Below, piece by piece: positions 24,990-35,656 of a stretch of DNA of 64,000 bases. The notes under the pieces are model-generated. The model did not search any database, had not been told where the DNA came from, and worked only from the letters and a program-made list of their open reading frames with translations. Each line of letters begins with the position of its first letter. Position 1 is the stretch's first letter. This stretch comes from an uncultured Collinsella sp. (GTDB taxonomy: Bacteria > Actinomycetota > Coriobacteriia > Coriobacteriales > Coriobacteriaceae): assembly GCA_900542155.1 (NCBI GenBank), contig UQMD01000003.1, positions 1 to 64,000 of the forward strand, written 5' to 3'. A program made the translations under genes and the position numbers.

Positions 24990-26195
24990 CTACTTGACCT
25001 CGATGAGCTCATACTCGCTCGTGCCCAGGCCGATCTTCTCGGCGTGTGCGATGCAGGAGCGCCAGTCGGTGTCGGGATGTGTGATGCAGAAGGGGTCCTT
25101 GGCCTGCTCGCCCTCCAGATGCTCGTGGTCGTGCTCCATTTTGGCCGCGCTGTCGGTGAGCACGGTGTTGGGCAACGGCTCGGATGCTAGGACGGCGTCG
25201 GCGCAGGCTCGATCGATGGCGACCGGGTCGAAGCTCGCAAACATGCCAATGTCGTTGACGATGGGCGTGTCGTTCTCGGCGTGGCAGTCACAGTTGGGGC
25301 TAATGTCCATGGCGAGCGAGATGTGGAAGCTCGGGCGGCCGTCGACGATAGCCTTGGTGTACTCGGCAATCTTGCAGTTGAGCACGTCGGCCGCGGCATC
25401 ATAGTCGGGATTGATGGCGTCCTGGTTGCACACGCCGATGCAGCGGCCGCAGCCCAGGCAGCGGTCGTGGTCGATGGCGGCCACGTGCACCTCGACGGTC
25501 TTGCCACTCGCCAGCTCGCGCTCGCGGGTGCCGTCGAACGAGATGGCGTTGTGCGCGCAGATCTTTTCGCAGGCACGGCAGCCAATACAGTGCTCGGTCG
25601 CGACGCTCGGCTTGCCGGCGGCATGCTGCTCCATCTTGCCGGCACGGCTGCCGCCGCCCATGCCCAGGTTCTTCATGGCGCCGCCAAAGCCGGCCTGCTC
25701 ATGACCCTTAAAGTGGGTGAGGCTGATCACGATGTCGGCATCCATGAGCGCCCGGCCGATCTTGGCCTCGTGCACGTACTCGCCGCCCTCGACCGGGACG
25801 AGCGCCTCGTCGGTGCCCTTGAGGCCGTCGGCGATGATGACCTGGCAGCCCGTGGCGTACGGGGTAAAGCCGTTCTGGTAGGCGGTATCGATGTGCTCGA
25901 GCGCGTTTTTGCGGCTACCGACATAGAGCGTGTTGCAGTCGGTGAGGAAGGGCTTGCCGCCCAGCTCCTTGACGACATCCGCGACGGCGCGGGCGTAGTT
26001 GGGGCGCAAAAAGCTCAGGTTGCCCAACTCGCCAAAGTGAATCTTGATGGCAACGAACTTGTTCTCAAAGTCGATCTGCTCAATGCCGGCGCGGCGAATG
26101 AGGCGCTTGAGCTTGTCGAGCTGGCTCTCGCGAGCATGCGTGCGCAGGTTGGTGAAGTACACCTTTGCTGGTGCGACGGGTGCAGTTGCGGTCAT
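24990..26195 (-). CDS. DUF362 protein with two 4Fe-4S clusters
   Basis: A 401-residue cytosolic protein. The DUF362 domain spans about 15-200 and 275-370 (KIHFGELGNLSFLRPNYARAV; DIVISLTHFKGHEQAGFGGAMKNLGMG). Two ferredoxin-type clusters sit in the middle: CIGCRACEKICAH and CLGCGRCIGVCNQ (about 205-265), each with a partner cysteine arrangement for 4Fe-4S binding. The function is not established; the cluster pair suggests electron transfer. GAGGGGAAA precedes the ATG. It is a single gene bounded by repeats and a terminator. Confidence 0.85.
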   Translation of the reverse strand: MTATAPVAPAKVYFTNLRTHARESQLDKLKRLIRRAGIEQIDFENKFVAIKIHFGELGNLSFLRPNYARAVADVVKELGGKPFLTDCNTLYVGSRKNALEHIDTAYQNGFTPYATGCQVIIADGLKGTDEALVPVEGGEYVHEAKIGRALMDADIVISLTHFKGHEQAGFGGAMKNLGMGGGSRAGKMEQHAAGKPSVATEHCIGCRACEKICAHNAISFDGTRERELASGKTVEVHVAAIDHDRCLGCGRCIGVCNQDAINPDYDAAADVLNCKIAEYTKAIVDGRPSFHISLAMDISPNCDCHAENDTPIVNDIGMFASFDPVAIDRACADAVLASEPLPNTVLTDSAAKMEHDHEHLEGEQAKDPFCITHPDTDWRSCIAHAEKIGLGTSEYELIEVK

Positions 26196-26286
26196 AGATA
26201 TTTCCCCTCGGTCTATATGGCGTTACAGACATAGAGGATGGTACCCGTTAAAGCGGGGTTGAAGTCAAGCGCCGCACCTGGCCACT

Positions 26287-26404
26287 CATTGGGGACAGAC
26301 TTAAATGAGTGTCGCCAGGGGCAGCCCTTGTCAGCCCGGCCGGCGAGCGGGCAGATCGGCAAAGACCGTCCCCGATGACTAGTCATTTAAGAACGTCCCC
26401 AATG
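26287..26404. repeat. GGGGACAG-family intergenic repeat cluster
   Basis: Starts CATTGGGGACAGACTTAAAT, passes through a GGCCGGCGAG segment and CGATGACTAGTCATTTAAG, and ends GTCCCCAATG directly before the FtsX-type permease stop. About 118 bp, strongly similar to 29894-30045. Confidence 0.75.
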
Positions 26405-26405
26405 G

Positions 26406-29072
26406 CTACTCTTGCACCTTGAGAGCTTCGGCCAGGCTGACGCGCCTGATGGAGCGCATGTGCAGCAACGCAACGACCAGGTACGTTGCAAAGCCGATGC
26501 CCACGCATGCCGCCATGGACCAGGCCGGCACGTAAATCTCGATATTGCCGTTGTAGGAGAGCAGCATCGAGCGGAAGATGGCCGTGAGCGAGCCAATAAT
26601 GACCGGCAGGCTCAGCACGAGCGATGCCGCCACGCACAGCGTGATCGAGCGGATGTACAGATGCGAGATCTCGCCATCGCGATAGCCAAAGACCTTCATG
26701 TAGCTAATCGACCGGGCGCTGTGGTCGATCACAGCCTTGGTCAGCAGGTACATAAACAGCAGGAAGATAAACACCGCGAGCCCGACCATCATGCCGATCA
26801 TGTCGCTCATCATGCCGATGAACTGATCACCCACGGCGCGCATGTCGTCGGGCGTGGTGTCGCCGGCAAAGTAGCGCGCGTCGAGGTCGAGCTTCTCGTC
26901 GCTCACATAGCCGTTAAAGTAGGCGGCGTCGTTGTCGAACAGCTCGTTAAAGTCATCGATACTCATATAGATATTCATGTCCGACTTGGAGCCCCAGGCA
27001 CAGTCCTTGCCCGCGTACTCAAGGGAATAATGCTCGCCCTCGTACTTGTCGCCGAGCATGACCTTCTGGCCCTCGCTCCAGCCAAACTTATCGAGCAGGC
27101 CGCCGCCAAAGACGACGTGTCCGTCGCCGATGTTGAGGCCCTTCCAGTAGCGCGAATCGAGCGAGATGCCGTAGACGGAAATCGTCTCCTCGCCATTACC
27201 ATCGCCGCGGTCGTATTGCAGCTGGTAAACGGCATATTTCTCGGCCTGCGCGATTGCGCCCGCGCCGTTGTCGGTCGTGTTGATCGGGTGAATGTCGTCG
27301 TTGTCGGTGTCGATCTTAGAGGCCTTGTCGATCAGGTCGATGGCCTCATCGCGGTCGCAGCCGAGGGCATCGGCAAGATCGTCGAGGCGTGCGTAGAGCG
27401 CATCCTTCTTGTCCTTGACCTTAGCAAGCGCATCCTGCGCTGCAGTCAGGCTCTCGGCAGACGGAGATGCGGTCGCGGCATCGGCTGCCGTCTGCGCCGC
27501 ATCGGCCGCGTCGTCAAGCTCGTCATCGGCATCCTGGGCGGCGGAGAGCAGCGCGCCGTCAATCGACTGCAAGCGCTCGAGCGCCGACCACTGCTCGCGC
27601 TCCTCGGCAGTGCCCTCGAGCTCCAGCGGCGCCTTGAGCGTGTACTGATGCTCGGCGACCAGGCTCGTCTCCAGGTTGTCCGCATAGTGCGTCATCGTGG
27701 GCAGAATCGCCAGACCAAAGAGCAGCAGCAGCGATGCAAACGCAATACCCACGAAAAGCGTGGCGAAGTTGCCCAGGTTGCGCAAGAAGACGCGCAGGCG
27801 GAAGCGGGAAACAAAGCCCATGCGCTCCGGCAACCGCACGCCACGCTTGGTGCCCGATTTGCCGCTCGCCTCGTGGCGAAGGAACTGCAGCGGCGTCTTG
27901 CCCATTTTGCGGAGCAGACCCATCAGCGTGATAAGGATGAGCGCGGCGGCGGGGACCACGGCGCACTTCACAAAGATCTCCCAGCTCCAATACACCTGGA
28001 AGGGAGGCAGGCTGTACGAACCGTAATAGAGGCCGCGCATGGGCTCGGTAAAGAACGCGACGCCGAGCGCGGTGCCCAAAAGCGCCGCGACCACGCCCAC
28101 GATGGCGGGAAGCGCGAGGTAGTGCAGCACGATCTCGCGGCGGCAATAGCCGCTGGCGAGCAGCGTGCCGATGATGGCGCTCTCCTCCTCGATGGTGGCG
28201 TCGGTGAGCACCACAAAGACGAACGCCATGATCACGATGATGATGTCGAGCAACGTCATCCACATCATGGAGTCGCCGTCCACGTCGTCGCGCGCATAGC
28301 CAATGCCCTGATTGGAATCGGCATCGATCAGATCGTCCACGCGCGCATCGGCATCGGTCAGCGCCTCGACCATATCCTGCTCCGCATCGATGCGATCCGC
28401 GGTGGGGAGGTCGCGATCGGCAAAGGTGAAGGAGTAGGTGTAGGCAGGCGCGCCGCCGGCATCCTCGAGCGCGGCAAAGCCGGCGTCGGTGACCTCGGCG
28501 ACACCATAGGTAATGGTGTTCACCGTAAAGTCCGAATTGTTGAGGAACAGCGCTTGGCTATCGGGCTGCGTCATGATGCCGCAGATGGTGTAGGTGCGCC
28601 CCTCGAGCTCGACCTTATCGCCGATGGCGAGGTCGTTATTGGTGGCAAAGACGCGGTCTATGGCCACCTCGTCGTCCGCCTTTGGCTGCTTGCCTTCGCA
28701 GTAGGACGCAATGTCGACCTTGGTGCGATGCGCGTAGGTGCGCAGGGTGCGCTTGGTGCCGTCGTCGCCGGACGCCTTTTTGATGATGGCGTCGATAGAG
28801 AAGTTCTTGTAGAGCGCAACGCCGCCGACGTCCTTTGCCGCGTCCTCGGCAGCCTTGAGCTGCTCGTCGGTGGCCTCGAAGGAGGTAGTCACGCGGCCGT
28901 CCTCAATCGTGTACTCGTCGCGCATGTCGTCGATGAGGCAGCCGATGGAATGCGCCGCGAGCAAAAAGCCCGACGTGAGGGCGATGCTTCCGCACATAAG
29001 CAAAAAGATGCCCAGGTACTTGCCGATATTGCGGCGCAGCTCGCGCGGGAGTCGTTTTGCGAGAGGTGTCAT
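26406..29072 (-). CDS. ABC transporter permease, MacB/FtsX type
   Basis: An 888-residue permease with two FtsX-like halves. Segment 1 is at about residues 17-40; a large outside domain follows to about 270; segments 2-4 lie at about 275-415. A second unit starts at about 450 with a membrane segment, an outside domain carrying an Ala/Asp-rich helical hairpin (about 540-650), and three final segments (about 770-885). This fits lipid, lipoprotein or peptide-handling ABC systems of the LolE/SalY kind. The ATG at 29072 is 8 bp after the ATPase stop; longer in-frame sequence upstream lies inside that gene and is not expected to be used. Confidence 0.88.
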   Translation of the reverse strand: MTPLAKRLPRELRRNIGKYLGIFLLMCGSIALTSGFLLAAHSIGCLIDDMRDEYTIEDGRVTTSFEATDEQLKAAEDAAKDVGGVALYKNFSIDAIIKKASGDDGTKRTLRTYAHRTKVDIASYCEGKQPKADDEVAIDRVFATNNDLAIGDKVELEGRTYTICGIMTQPDSQALFLNNSDFTVNTITYGVAEVTDAGFAALEDAGGAPAYTYSFTFADRDLPTADRIDAEQDMVEALTDADARVDDLIDADSNQGIGYARDDVDGDSMMWMTLLDIIIVIMAFVFVVLTDATIEEESAIIGTLLASGYCRREIVLHYLALPAIVGVVAALLGTALGVAFFTEPMRGLYYGSYSLPPFQVYWSWEIFVKCAVVPAAALILITLMGLLRKMGKTPLQFLRHEASGKSGTKRGVRLPERMGFVSRFRLRVFLRNLGNFATLFVGIAFASLLLLFGLAILPTMTHYADNLETSLVAEHQYTLKAPLELEGTAEEREQWSALERLQSIDGALLSAAQDADDELDDAADAAQTAADAATASPSAESLTAAQDALAKVKDKKDALYARLDDLADALGCDRDEAIDLIDKASKIDTDNDDIHPINTTDNGAGAIAQAEKYAVYQLQYDRGDGNGEETISVYGISLDSRYWKGLNIGDGHVVFGGGLLDKFGWSEGQKVMLGDKYEGEHYSLEYAGKDCAWGSKSDMNIYMSIDDFNELFDNDAAYFNGYVSDEKLDLDARYFAGDTTPDDMRAVGDQFIGMMSDMIGMMVGLAVFIFLLFMYLLTKAVIDHSARSISYMKVFGYRDGEISHLYIRSITLCVAASLVLSLPVIIGSLTAIFRSMLLSYNGNIEIYVPAWSMAACVGIGFATYLVVALLHMRSIRRVSLAEALKVQE

Positions 29073-29080
29073 GGCGTCGC

Positions 29081-29806
<726 letters not shown>

Positions 29807-29893
29807 TGTTAGCCTCTTGCTACTTTATGAGCATAATAGTAAACCTGGGCGAACTATTTTTGGAGCGAGGCCTGGAATTTATTTCAGACTAGT

Positions 29894-30045
29894 CATTGGG
29901 GACAGACTTAAATGACTGAGACCACTCATTTAAGTCTGTCCCCAATGAGTGCCGCCAGGGACAGCTCTTGCCAGTCCGGCCGGCGAGCCGGCGAATCGGC
30001 AAAGACTGTCCCCGATGACCAGTCGTTTAAGAACGTCCCCAATGG
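29894..30045. repeat. GGGGACAG-family intergenic repeat, complete copy
   Basis: Contains a long palindrome in which CATTGGGGACAGACTTAAAT is complementary to ATTTAAGTCTGTCCCCAATG (29894-29945), followed by the same GGCCGGCGAG and GTTTAAGAACGTCCCCAATG parts found at 26287-26404. Confidence 0.8.
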
Positions 30046-30053
30046 CTAGGCGG

Positions 30054-31259
30054 TTAGGCGCGGGATTTGTTGTGCGCGAGGGCTAGGCCTACGGCGGCGA
30101 TGGCAGCGGCAAAGAGCACCGTGACGCCCAGATCGCAGGCGATGTCGCCCAGCACGGTGGACGTCAAATCAGAGGCAAGCGCCTTGCCGATCGCGTCGTT
30201 CACCCAAAACGTCGGCACAAAGTGCGCCACCGTCTGCACAGCCGAACCCATCAGCGACAGCGGCATCCAGGCGCCGCCCAAAAACGTCATGAGCATTCCG
30301 AGTAAGTTGCCCACGCCGTTGAGCAGCTCCTCGCGCGCGCCCAAGCTCGACAGGGTAAAGCCAACGGCCAGCGGCGTGCACGCCAGGGCAAGCGTCGCCG
30401 CCAGCGCCAGGCACACGCGACCCACACCGACCTCGGCGACCGCGCCGGCAAAGCCCACGACACCCATCATGCTCGACACGAGCCAGATGCAGACGGTGAG
30501 CACGGCGGCGGCCGCGAACACAGCGAGCGAACGCTGGCGCTCAGAGACCGGGCTGGCATCCATGCGGCGCACGCGCTCGGGCTCGTTCATGCCCGAAAAC
30601 ACCAGTCCCACCGACACGATGACCGACGAGATGATCGCGTACGCGCCAAAGTTGAAGTACGACTCGAGCGTGGTAGCAGCAGTCGAGTCGACCTTGACCT
30701 GCTCGATCTGGACCTCCGCGCGCTTTGCGGCCGCGTGCTCGGCGGCCCTTGCGACGTCACCGTTGGAGGCAGCTGGTTCAAGCGCCGCCGCAGCGCCCGC
30801 GAGCGAGATCCAGCGCGAGGCCTCGGCGGACGAAAGCGCCGCCGCCATGGTGCCGGAACCATAGGTCACGTCGAGCTTGGGCAGGGCCTCCCCCGCACGG
30901 GCGGCTGCAACAAGATCGTCCTCAAACCCCTCCGGGATAAAGAACACGCAATCGGCACTGCCCTTGGCGCTGTTGCTCTTGGAGAGCGCGTCGGCAAGAT
31001 CGTATGTGTCGTCGCCGACGCCCGTGACCAGGTCAAAGCGTGAGCCCAGGTGCTTGGTAAGCGCCCGCGAAAGGTCGCTATTGTCGCGGTCGACCACGAT
31101 CACGTTGGTGTCGTAGGGCTTGTACTCGGTAAGCTGCGACGAGTTCCAGCTCACCGAAGCCGCGATGAATACGCCCATGAGCGAGATGAACACCGTATAG
31201 ATGAGCAGGTAGAACGGGTGCGCCAGCGCCATGCGAAGCGCGGTCTTAAAGGTGCTCAT
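30054..31259 (-). CDS. ABC-2 type transporter permease (second subunit)
   Basis: A 401-residue permease of the ABC-2/YhgE-like group: one N-terminal membrane segment (about 15-40), an outside domain of about 180 residues, then five or six segments (about 215-395). It would pair with the preceding permease and ATPase to form an exporter. The ATG at 31259 follows GGAAGGAG and overlaps the end of the upstream permease gene by 14 bp, so translation is coupled. Substrate unknown. Confidence 0.87.
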   Translation of the reverse strand: MSTFKTALRMALAHPFYLLIYTVFISLMGVFIAASVSWNSSQLTEYKPYDTNVIVVDRDNSDLSRALTKHLGSRFDLVTGVGDDTYDLADALSKSNSAKGSADCVFFIPEGFEDDLVAAARAGEALPKLDVTYGSGTMAAALSSAEASRWISLAGAAAALEPAASNGDVARAAEHAAAKRAEVQIEQVKVDSTAATTLESYFNFGAYAIISSVIVSVGLVFSGMNEPERVRRMDASPVSERQRSLAVFAAAAVLTVCIWLVSSMMGVVGFAGAVAEVGVGRVCLALAATLALACTPLAVGFTLSSLGAREELLNGVGNLLGMLMTFLGGAWMPLSLMGSAVQTVAHFVPTFWVNDAIGKALASDLTSTVLGDIACDLGVTVLFAAAIAAVGLALAHNKSRA

Positions 31260-32433
31260 AGCGGCTCCTTCCAAAGATCAGCGTAGCGGCGGCGACAAAC
31301 ACCAGGGCCATCAGGACGAGCGCGCCGGCGCGAACAGCGAAGGGCCCCAGGTCCTCAAAGAAATACAGGCGATTGAACATGTCGCAGATGAGCTTGACGG
31401 GGTTGAGCCAGCACTCGACCGGACAAGCGCGGGCGACGTCGTCGGCAAGCGCCATCGCCGGCTCGCCGTAGAGGCCGGCGAACAGGGCGCACGTGGTGGC
31501 AAAGCCCGTGAGGATGCCCGACTTGGATGCCTTGCCGCCCTTAACGGGAAGCGTGCCCACAAAAAGCCCCAGGCCCGTGGCGGCAAGCGCGGATGCAGCC
31601 CCGCCCAGCAGGCACAACCCCTCGCGCCCGCCAAAGTCGACGCCCACGACCAGGCGCACGTAGCCGATCGCAACCGCCATCGATGCAAAGGAAACCAGCC
31701 ACGAGCCGACAAAAATGCCGGCCAGCGACGCCGTCTTGGAAAGACCGCCCACGCAGCGGCGCGCGCCAAGGCCCGACAGATTAGGCTGCAAATCGACGAC
31801 GCTCAAGGCGGCAAACTCGGCAGACATCATCGCGACCAGGCCAAAGAGCGCGTAGTAGTAGATGACCGTGCCATCGGGCGTGGCACGAGTCAGGCTCACG
31901 CGGCGGGTTCCGCCCTCGAGCGACAGGGCGTGCGCAACCGCCGCCGGATCGGCGAGCACCGCCGGGTTGTCCTGGGCAATCTGGCGCATGAGCTCGACAT
32001 TTTGCGTATACGAGCTTGCCACCGTTTCAAGGATGCTGCGGTCGGTGAGCACCGACGAGGCGCGCGAGCTGTCGTAACTCGACAGCAGCGTGAGCCTGGG
32101 CGTGCCCGCGGCATCAACCGTATAGATGCCCGCGACCTCGCCGGCCTTGAGCGCTTTGCGCGCGACAGCCAAGTCTTCGTACTCGCTCACATCGAGCAGC
32201 TGATCGTCGCCTGCCTTGGCAGGCGAAGCTGCCACATCCTTAAAGGTCGAGGCATCCCAGGCCTCGTCCGCCACGACGGCAACCGGCACCGGGTCGACCG
32301 TGCCGTCGGAGCTGAGGTTCGCAAACATAAACATGAACATCGTGGAAAGCGCGATAGGAAAGAGAGCGCCCCAGACCCACGTGCTCGGCCGGCGCAGCAG
32401 CGTCTTGACCGTGGTGATGATGGTGTTGAACAT
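31246..32433 (-). CDS. ABC-2 type transporter permease (first subunit)
   Basis: A 395-residue permease with the same plan as its downstream neighbour: MFNTIITTVKTLLRRPSTWVW leads into segment 1, an outside domain to about 190, and five or six C-terminal segments. The two permeases probably form a heterodimer. It starts 9 bp after the stop of the ATPase gene. Confidence 0.87.
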   Translation of the reverse strand: MFNTIITTVKTLLRRPSTWVWGALFPIALSTMFMFMFANLSSDGTVDPVPVAVVADEAWDASTFKDVAASPAKAGDDQLLDVSEYEDLAVARKALKAGEVAGIYTVDAAGTPRLTLLSSYDSSRASSVLTDRSILETVASSYTQNVELMRQIAQDNPAVLADPAAVAHALSLEGGTRRVSLTRATPDGTVIYYYALFGLVAMMSAEFAALSVVDLQPNLSGLGARRCVGGLSKTASLAGIFVGSWLVSFASMAVAIGYVRLVVGVDFGGREGLCLLGGAASALAATGLGLFVGTLPVKGGKASKSGILTGFATTCALFAGLYGEPAMALADDVARACPVECWLNPVKLICDMFNRLYFFEDLGPFAVRAGALVLMALVFVAAATLIFGRSRYEHL

Positions 32434-32442
32434 GGCCGCCCC

Positions 32443-33381
32443 CTAGTCGCGCAGCTCGCGGCCGGTGATCTCGAGGAACACGTCGTTGAGGGTCGGCGGT
32501 TCGGAATAGATGCGGCCGAGCGGCACGTCATGCGAGCGCAGCGCATCGAGAATGTCCGTCAGGTTGTGCGGGCTCGCTTCGCACGAAAACGTGAGCTGTC
32601 CCGCCGTTGCCGAAAGGTCCAGAACGTGCGGCAGGCTTGCGACGGCACCGAGCGCCGCACTCGGAACCTCGCCGACCTCGATTACAATCTTCTCGCCCAT
32701 CTGAATCATGCGCTTGAGCTCGTCGTTAGTGCCCTGCGCCAGCACGCGGCCGCCGTCCATGATCATAATGCGGCTGCAGATCTGCTCGACTTCCTCCATG
32801 TAATGGCTGGTATACACCACCGTGGCGCCCTCGTCGCGCAGGCGGCAGATGCCCTCCAGGATGGCGTTGCGGCTTTGCGGGTCGACCGCCACCGTGGGTT
32901 CGTCAAAAAAGATGAGCTCGGGCTTGTGCGCGATGCCGCAGGCAATGTTGAGACGACGCGTCAGGCCGCCCGAGAGCTTGCCGGGGCGGAACTTGGTAAA
33001 GTCGCCCAGGCCGACAAAGTCGATCGCCTCGTCCACCAGCGCGCGGCGGCGCTTGCGGTCGTTGACGTAGAGACTGCAGAAATAGTCGATGTTCTCGCGC
33101 ACGGTGAGCTCGTCGAACACCGCCACCTGCTGCGGCACCACACCGATGCGGCGCTTGAGGTCGTAGCGGGCGGGCGTCATGCGCTCGCCGAACAGCTCGA
33201 TGGTGCCCTTGTCGTAGGCGAGCAGCTGCAGGATGCAGTTGATGGACGTGGTCTTGCCCGAGCCGTTGGGGCCCAGCAGGCCAAAAATCTCGCCGGGGGC
33301 GATACTCAGGTTAAAGTGGTCGAGCGCAATAAGGTCGTCGTAGCGCTTAACGAGGTTTTCGACGTGGACGATGTCTGTCAT
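32443..33381 (-). CDS. ABC transporter ATP-binding protein of the ABC-2 exporter
   Basis: A 312-residue ATPase with Walker A GPNGSGKTT, signature LSGGLTRR, Walker B ELIFFDEPTVAVDP and a C-terminal regulatory region (about 220-312; DUF4162-like) that is usual for drug- or antibiotic-type ABC-2 exporters. The ATG at 33381 fits the family start (MTDIVHVENLVKRYDD) and follows AAGGG. First gene of a three-gene operon divergent from the histidine kinase/response regulator pair, which probably regulates it. Confidence 0.93.
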   Translation of the reverse strand: MTDIVHVENLVKRYDDLIALDHFNLSIAPGEIFGLLGPNGSGKTTSINCILQLLAYDKGTIELFGERMTPARYDLKRRIGVVPQQVAVFDELTVRENIDYFCSLYVNDRKRRRALVDEAIDFVGLGDFTKFRPGKLSGGLTRRLNIACGIAHKPELIFFDEPTVAVDPQSRNAILEGICRLRDEGATVVYTSHYMEEVEQICSRIMIMDGGRVLAQGTNDELKRMIQMGEKIVIEVGEVPSAALGAVASLPHVLDLSATAGQLTFSCEASPHNLTDILDALRSHDVPLGRIYSEPPTLNDVFLEITGRELRD

Positions 33382-33577
33382 GAGGCGGCCCTTCTGTTGC
33401 TTGCGGCCCGGTACGATTGCATCATCGCAGGAGCTGACGGCGCGCACCAGTGAGCTTTGTCACGAGTGCGGGGCGGTCGCGTAGCCTGCTGACGCGACCG
33501 CCCCGCCGCGTGGGAGGAATGCCACGGTTGCTTTGAGTGGCGCCTCCCCCGTGCGCGGCATCGCGTACAATACCCGT

Positions 33578-34723
33578 ATGAACAGGCTATTCGACAAATC
33601 GATCGTGCTGGCGTGCTGCATTGCGGCCGCCATGGGCCTTGCTGTGGACGCTCGCCTGGTCGCGGCGTTTTGCCTTGGCGTTGTCATCGCCGCGCTGGCC
33701 GAGGTCGCGCAGGGAGAACGCGCCCGTCGCGCCAGCGAGGCCGGCAGCTACGCCTACGTCATCGCGGCTGTCTTCGTGCCGCCGCTTGTGCCGTTCGCAC
33801 CTCTCGCCCTCTATGACATCGCGCGACGCGTGCGCCGTGAACGCATCTGGCCCGCGCTGGCAATTGGCTCCGTGTTTGCCTGCGCACTTGCCACGGACCT
33901 TCGCTGCGGCGCGCTCACCACCCGAACGCTGTTGCTAACCGCCATCCTTTCGGTCGCCGCCACGTTGCTGTCGCTGCGCACCGCGCAGCTGGAGCGCGAA
34001 CAGGAACGCATGCGTCGCACCCGCGACAAGCTGCAAGAACGCGCCCTGGCACTCGAGGCACGCAACCGCGACCTCGCCGACCGCCAGGACTACGAAGTCG
34101 AGCTCGCGACGCTCGCCGAACGCGCCCGCATCGCGCGCGAGATCCACGATAACGTGGGCCACCAGCTCACGCGCGCTTCGCTTCAAACCGAAGCCCTGCG
34201 CGTGGTCCATGCCAACGAGCCCGGCGTTGCCGCCGATTTCGCCGACGTCAAATACACCGTTGACGAGGCGCTCCAGCTCGTGCGCGCCAGCGTCCACGCG
34301 CTCAACGACAATGCGACCAACCTCTCCGTGCAGCTCGAACGCATCGTTGAAGGCGCGCGCTCGGACAGCGGTCCGCAGATTGAGCTTGAGGTTTTGGCCG
34401 AGCATGCGCCCGCCAACGTCGCCAACTGCTTTGCGGCGGTGCTGCGCGAGGCGCTTTCCAACGCCATGCGCCACGCCCATGCCAAAACCATTACCGTGCG
34501 GTGCATGGAGCATCCGTCGTTTTACCAGCTCATCGTTACCGATGATGGCATGGGCGGGACCCAGACGGGCGGTCGCGGCGTCACCGAGGGCATGGGGCTC
34601 GGCTCCATGCGCGAGCGAGTCGAGGCGCTCGGCGGCACTTTCACCGCCGGCCCGCGTGCCGGCGCCGGTGGCTGGCGCGTGTTTGCCACCGTTCCCAAAC
34701 AGCAAGGAGATGCGGACCGATGA
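33578..34723 (+). CDS. sensor histidine kinase, NarL-type two-component system
   Basis: A 381-residue kinase from the ATG at 33578: about five membrane segments (1-130), a coiled region, the HisKA_3 motif REIHDNVGHQLTRA with phospho-acceptor His190, and an HATPase domain (LREALSNAMRHAHA, VTDDGMGG, GMGLGSMRERV). No extracellular sensor domain is present, so it belongs to the intramembrane-sensing type that often controls adjacent ABC exporters. TACAAT ends 6 bases before the ATG, suggesting a leaderless message; in-frame TTG (33533) and GTG (33551) starts are alternatives. Its stop overlaps the regulator gene (ATGA). Confidence 0.9.
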   Translation: MNRLFDKSIVLACCIAAAMGLAVDARLVAAFCLGVVIAALAEVAQGERARRASEAGSYAYVIAAVFVPPLVPFAPLALYDIARRVRRERIWPALAIGSVFACALATDLRCGALTTRTLLLTAILSVAATLLSLRTAQLEREQERMRRTRDKLQERALALEARNRDLADRQDYEVELATLAERARIAREIHDNVGHQLTRASLQTEALRVVHANEPGVAADFADVKYTVDEALQLVRASVHALNDNATNLSVQLERIVEGARSDSGPQIELEVLAEHAPANVANCFAAVLREALSNAMRHAHAKTITVRCMEHPSFYQLIVTDDGMGGTQTGGRGVTEGMGLGSMRERVEALGGTFTAGPRAGAGGWRVFATVPKQQGDADR

Positions 34724-35349
34724 GGCTCATTGTTGTCGACGACGACCGCTTGGTGGTCGATTCGCTCAAGATAATCCTGGGCGCCCAGCCGGAGATTGAG
34801 GTGGTGGGCACCGGCGCCAATGGCGACGACGCGGTCGCGCTCTACGCCGAGCACTCGCCCGACATCGCGCTCCTCGACATTCAGATGCCGGGACGCGACG
34901 GCCTTTCGGCGGCGCGCGAGATCCTCGAGCACGACCCTGCGGCGCGGGTGGTGTTTCTGACGACATTCTCGGATGACGAGTACATTGTGTCGGCGCTCAA
35001 ACTGGGCGCCCGCGGCTACCTGATCAAGACCGATGTCGCCGCTATTCCGCCGGCGTTGGCGCAAGTCATGGACGGCAAGCGCGTGCTCGAGGGTAAGGCG
35101 ATCGAGGATATCAACTTTGATGGGGCGGGCGTCGAGGCCGGCACGACCCGCCGGCCCGCAGCCTTTGCCGGCCTGACCGATCGCGAGTTCGAAGTCGCCG
35201 AGCTTATCGCCCGCGGCCTCGACAACAAGGAGATTGCTGCCACCGCCTATATGGGCGAAGGCACCGTGCGCAACCACATCAGCTCGATCCTAGCCAAAAT
35301 GGGCCTGCGCAACCGCACGCAGATCGCCATCACCTACCTGCGGGGGTAG
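34720..35349 (+). CDS. response regulator, NarL/LuxR type
   Basis: A 209-residue regulator with a receiver domain (acidic pocket VVDDD, phospho-acceptor Asp53 in LLDIQMPG, Thr in FLTTFSD, Lys in LIKTD) and a C-terminal LuxR helix-turn-helix (LTDREFEVAELIARGLDNKEIAATAYMGEGTVRNHISSI, in part). The start overlaps the kinase stop by four bases. Probable target: the divergent ABC-2 exporter operon. Confidence 0.95.
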   Translation: MRLIVVDDDRLVVDSLKIILGAQPEIEVVGTGANGDDAVALYAEHSPDIALLDIQMPGRDGLSAAREILEHDPAARVVFLTTFSDDEYIVSALKLGARGYLIKTDVAAIPPALAQVMDGKRVLEGKAIEDINFDGAGVEAGTTRRPAAFAGLTDREFEVAELIARGLDNKEIAATAYMGEGTVRNHISSILAKMGLRNRTQIAITYLRG

Positions 35350-35409
35350 TTGCCCAACGACCGACCGCTCCGACATAGCAAAATGGCTGCCACCGATTTA
35401 ATGCCATTT

Positions 35410-35563
35410 CAAAACTATGCCGGTTTACGGGGCTAAACTCAGGACCCCCATCCATACCCGCGTTTTCTGCAAAATGACGACTCGTCTACCTGCGGTTTTA
35501 TTTTCACGCTTTTCGGTATGGTTGGGGATTCGGGATTCGGCCCCGTAAACCGGCATGGTTTTG
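35410..35563. repeat. long-hairpin element A, copy 1
   Basis: A 154-bp element with 24-bp terminal arms (one mismatch) containing ATGCCGGTTTACGGGGC and its complement GCCCCGTAAACCGGCAT. Inside, the plus strand reads CTACCTGCGGTTTTATTTT. Lying 60 bp after the response regulator, it may help end that transcript. Copy 2 is at 43697-43850 and has exactly the same length. Confidence 0.8.
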
Positions 35564-35612
35564 TTCGAGCGACCACGTCAAGTGTCTCCGCAAGCCACTT
35601 CAAGCCAAAAAC

Positions 35613-35641
35613 GATCCGTTTTCCTCCGTCCCCGGGGGATC
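35613..35641. repeat. 29-bp GATCC...GGATC motif between elements A and B, copy 1
   Basis: Contains GTTTTCCTCCGTCCCC between GATCC and GGATC; 28 of 29 bases match 43640-43668. Confidence 0.6.
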
Positions 35642-35656
35642 ATCTGGCGGCGCCAA

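Noticed and set aside
31231..33453. Plus-strand open frame of 740 codons opposite the ABC-2 exporter genes
   Set aside because: Spans three real minus-strand genes and their junctions, with no family resemblance.
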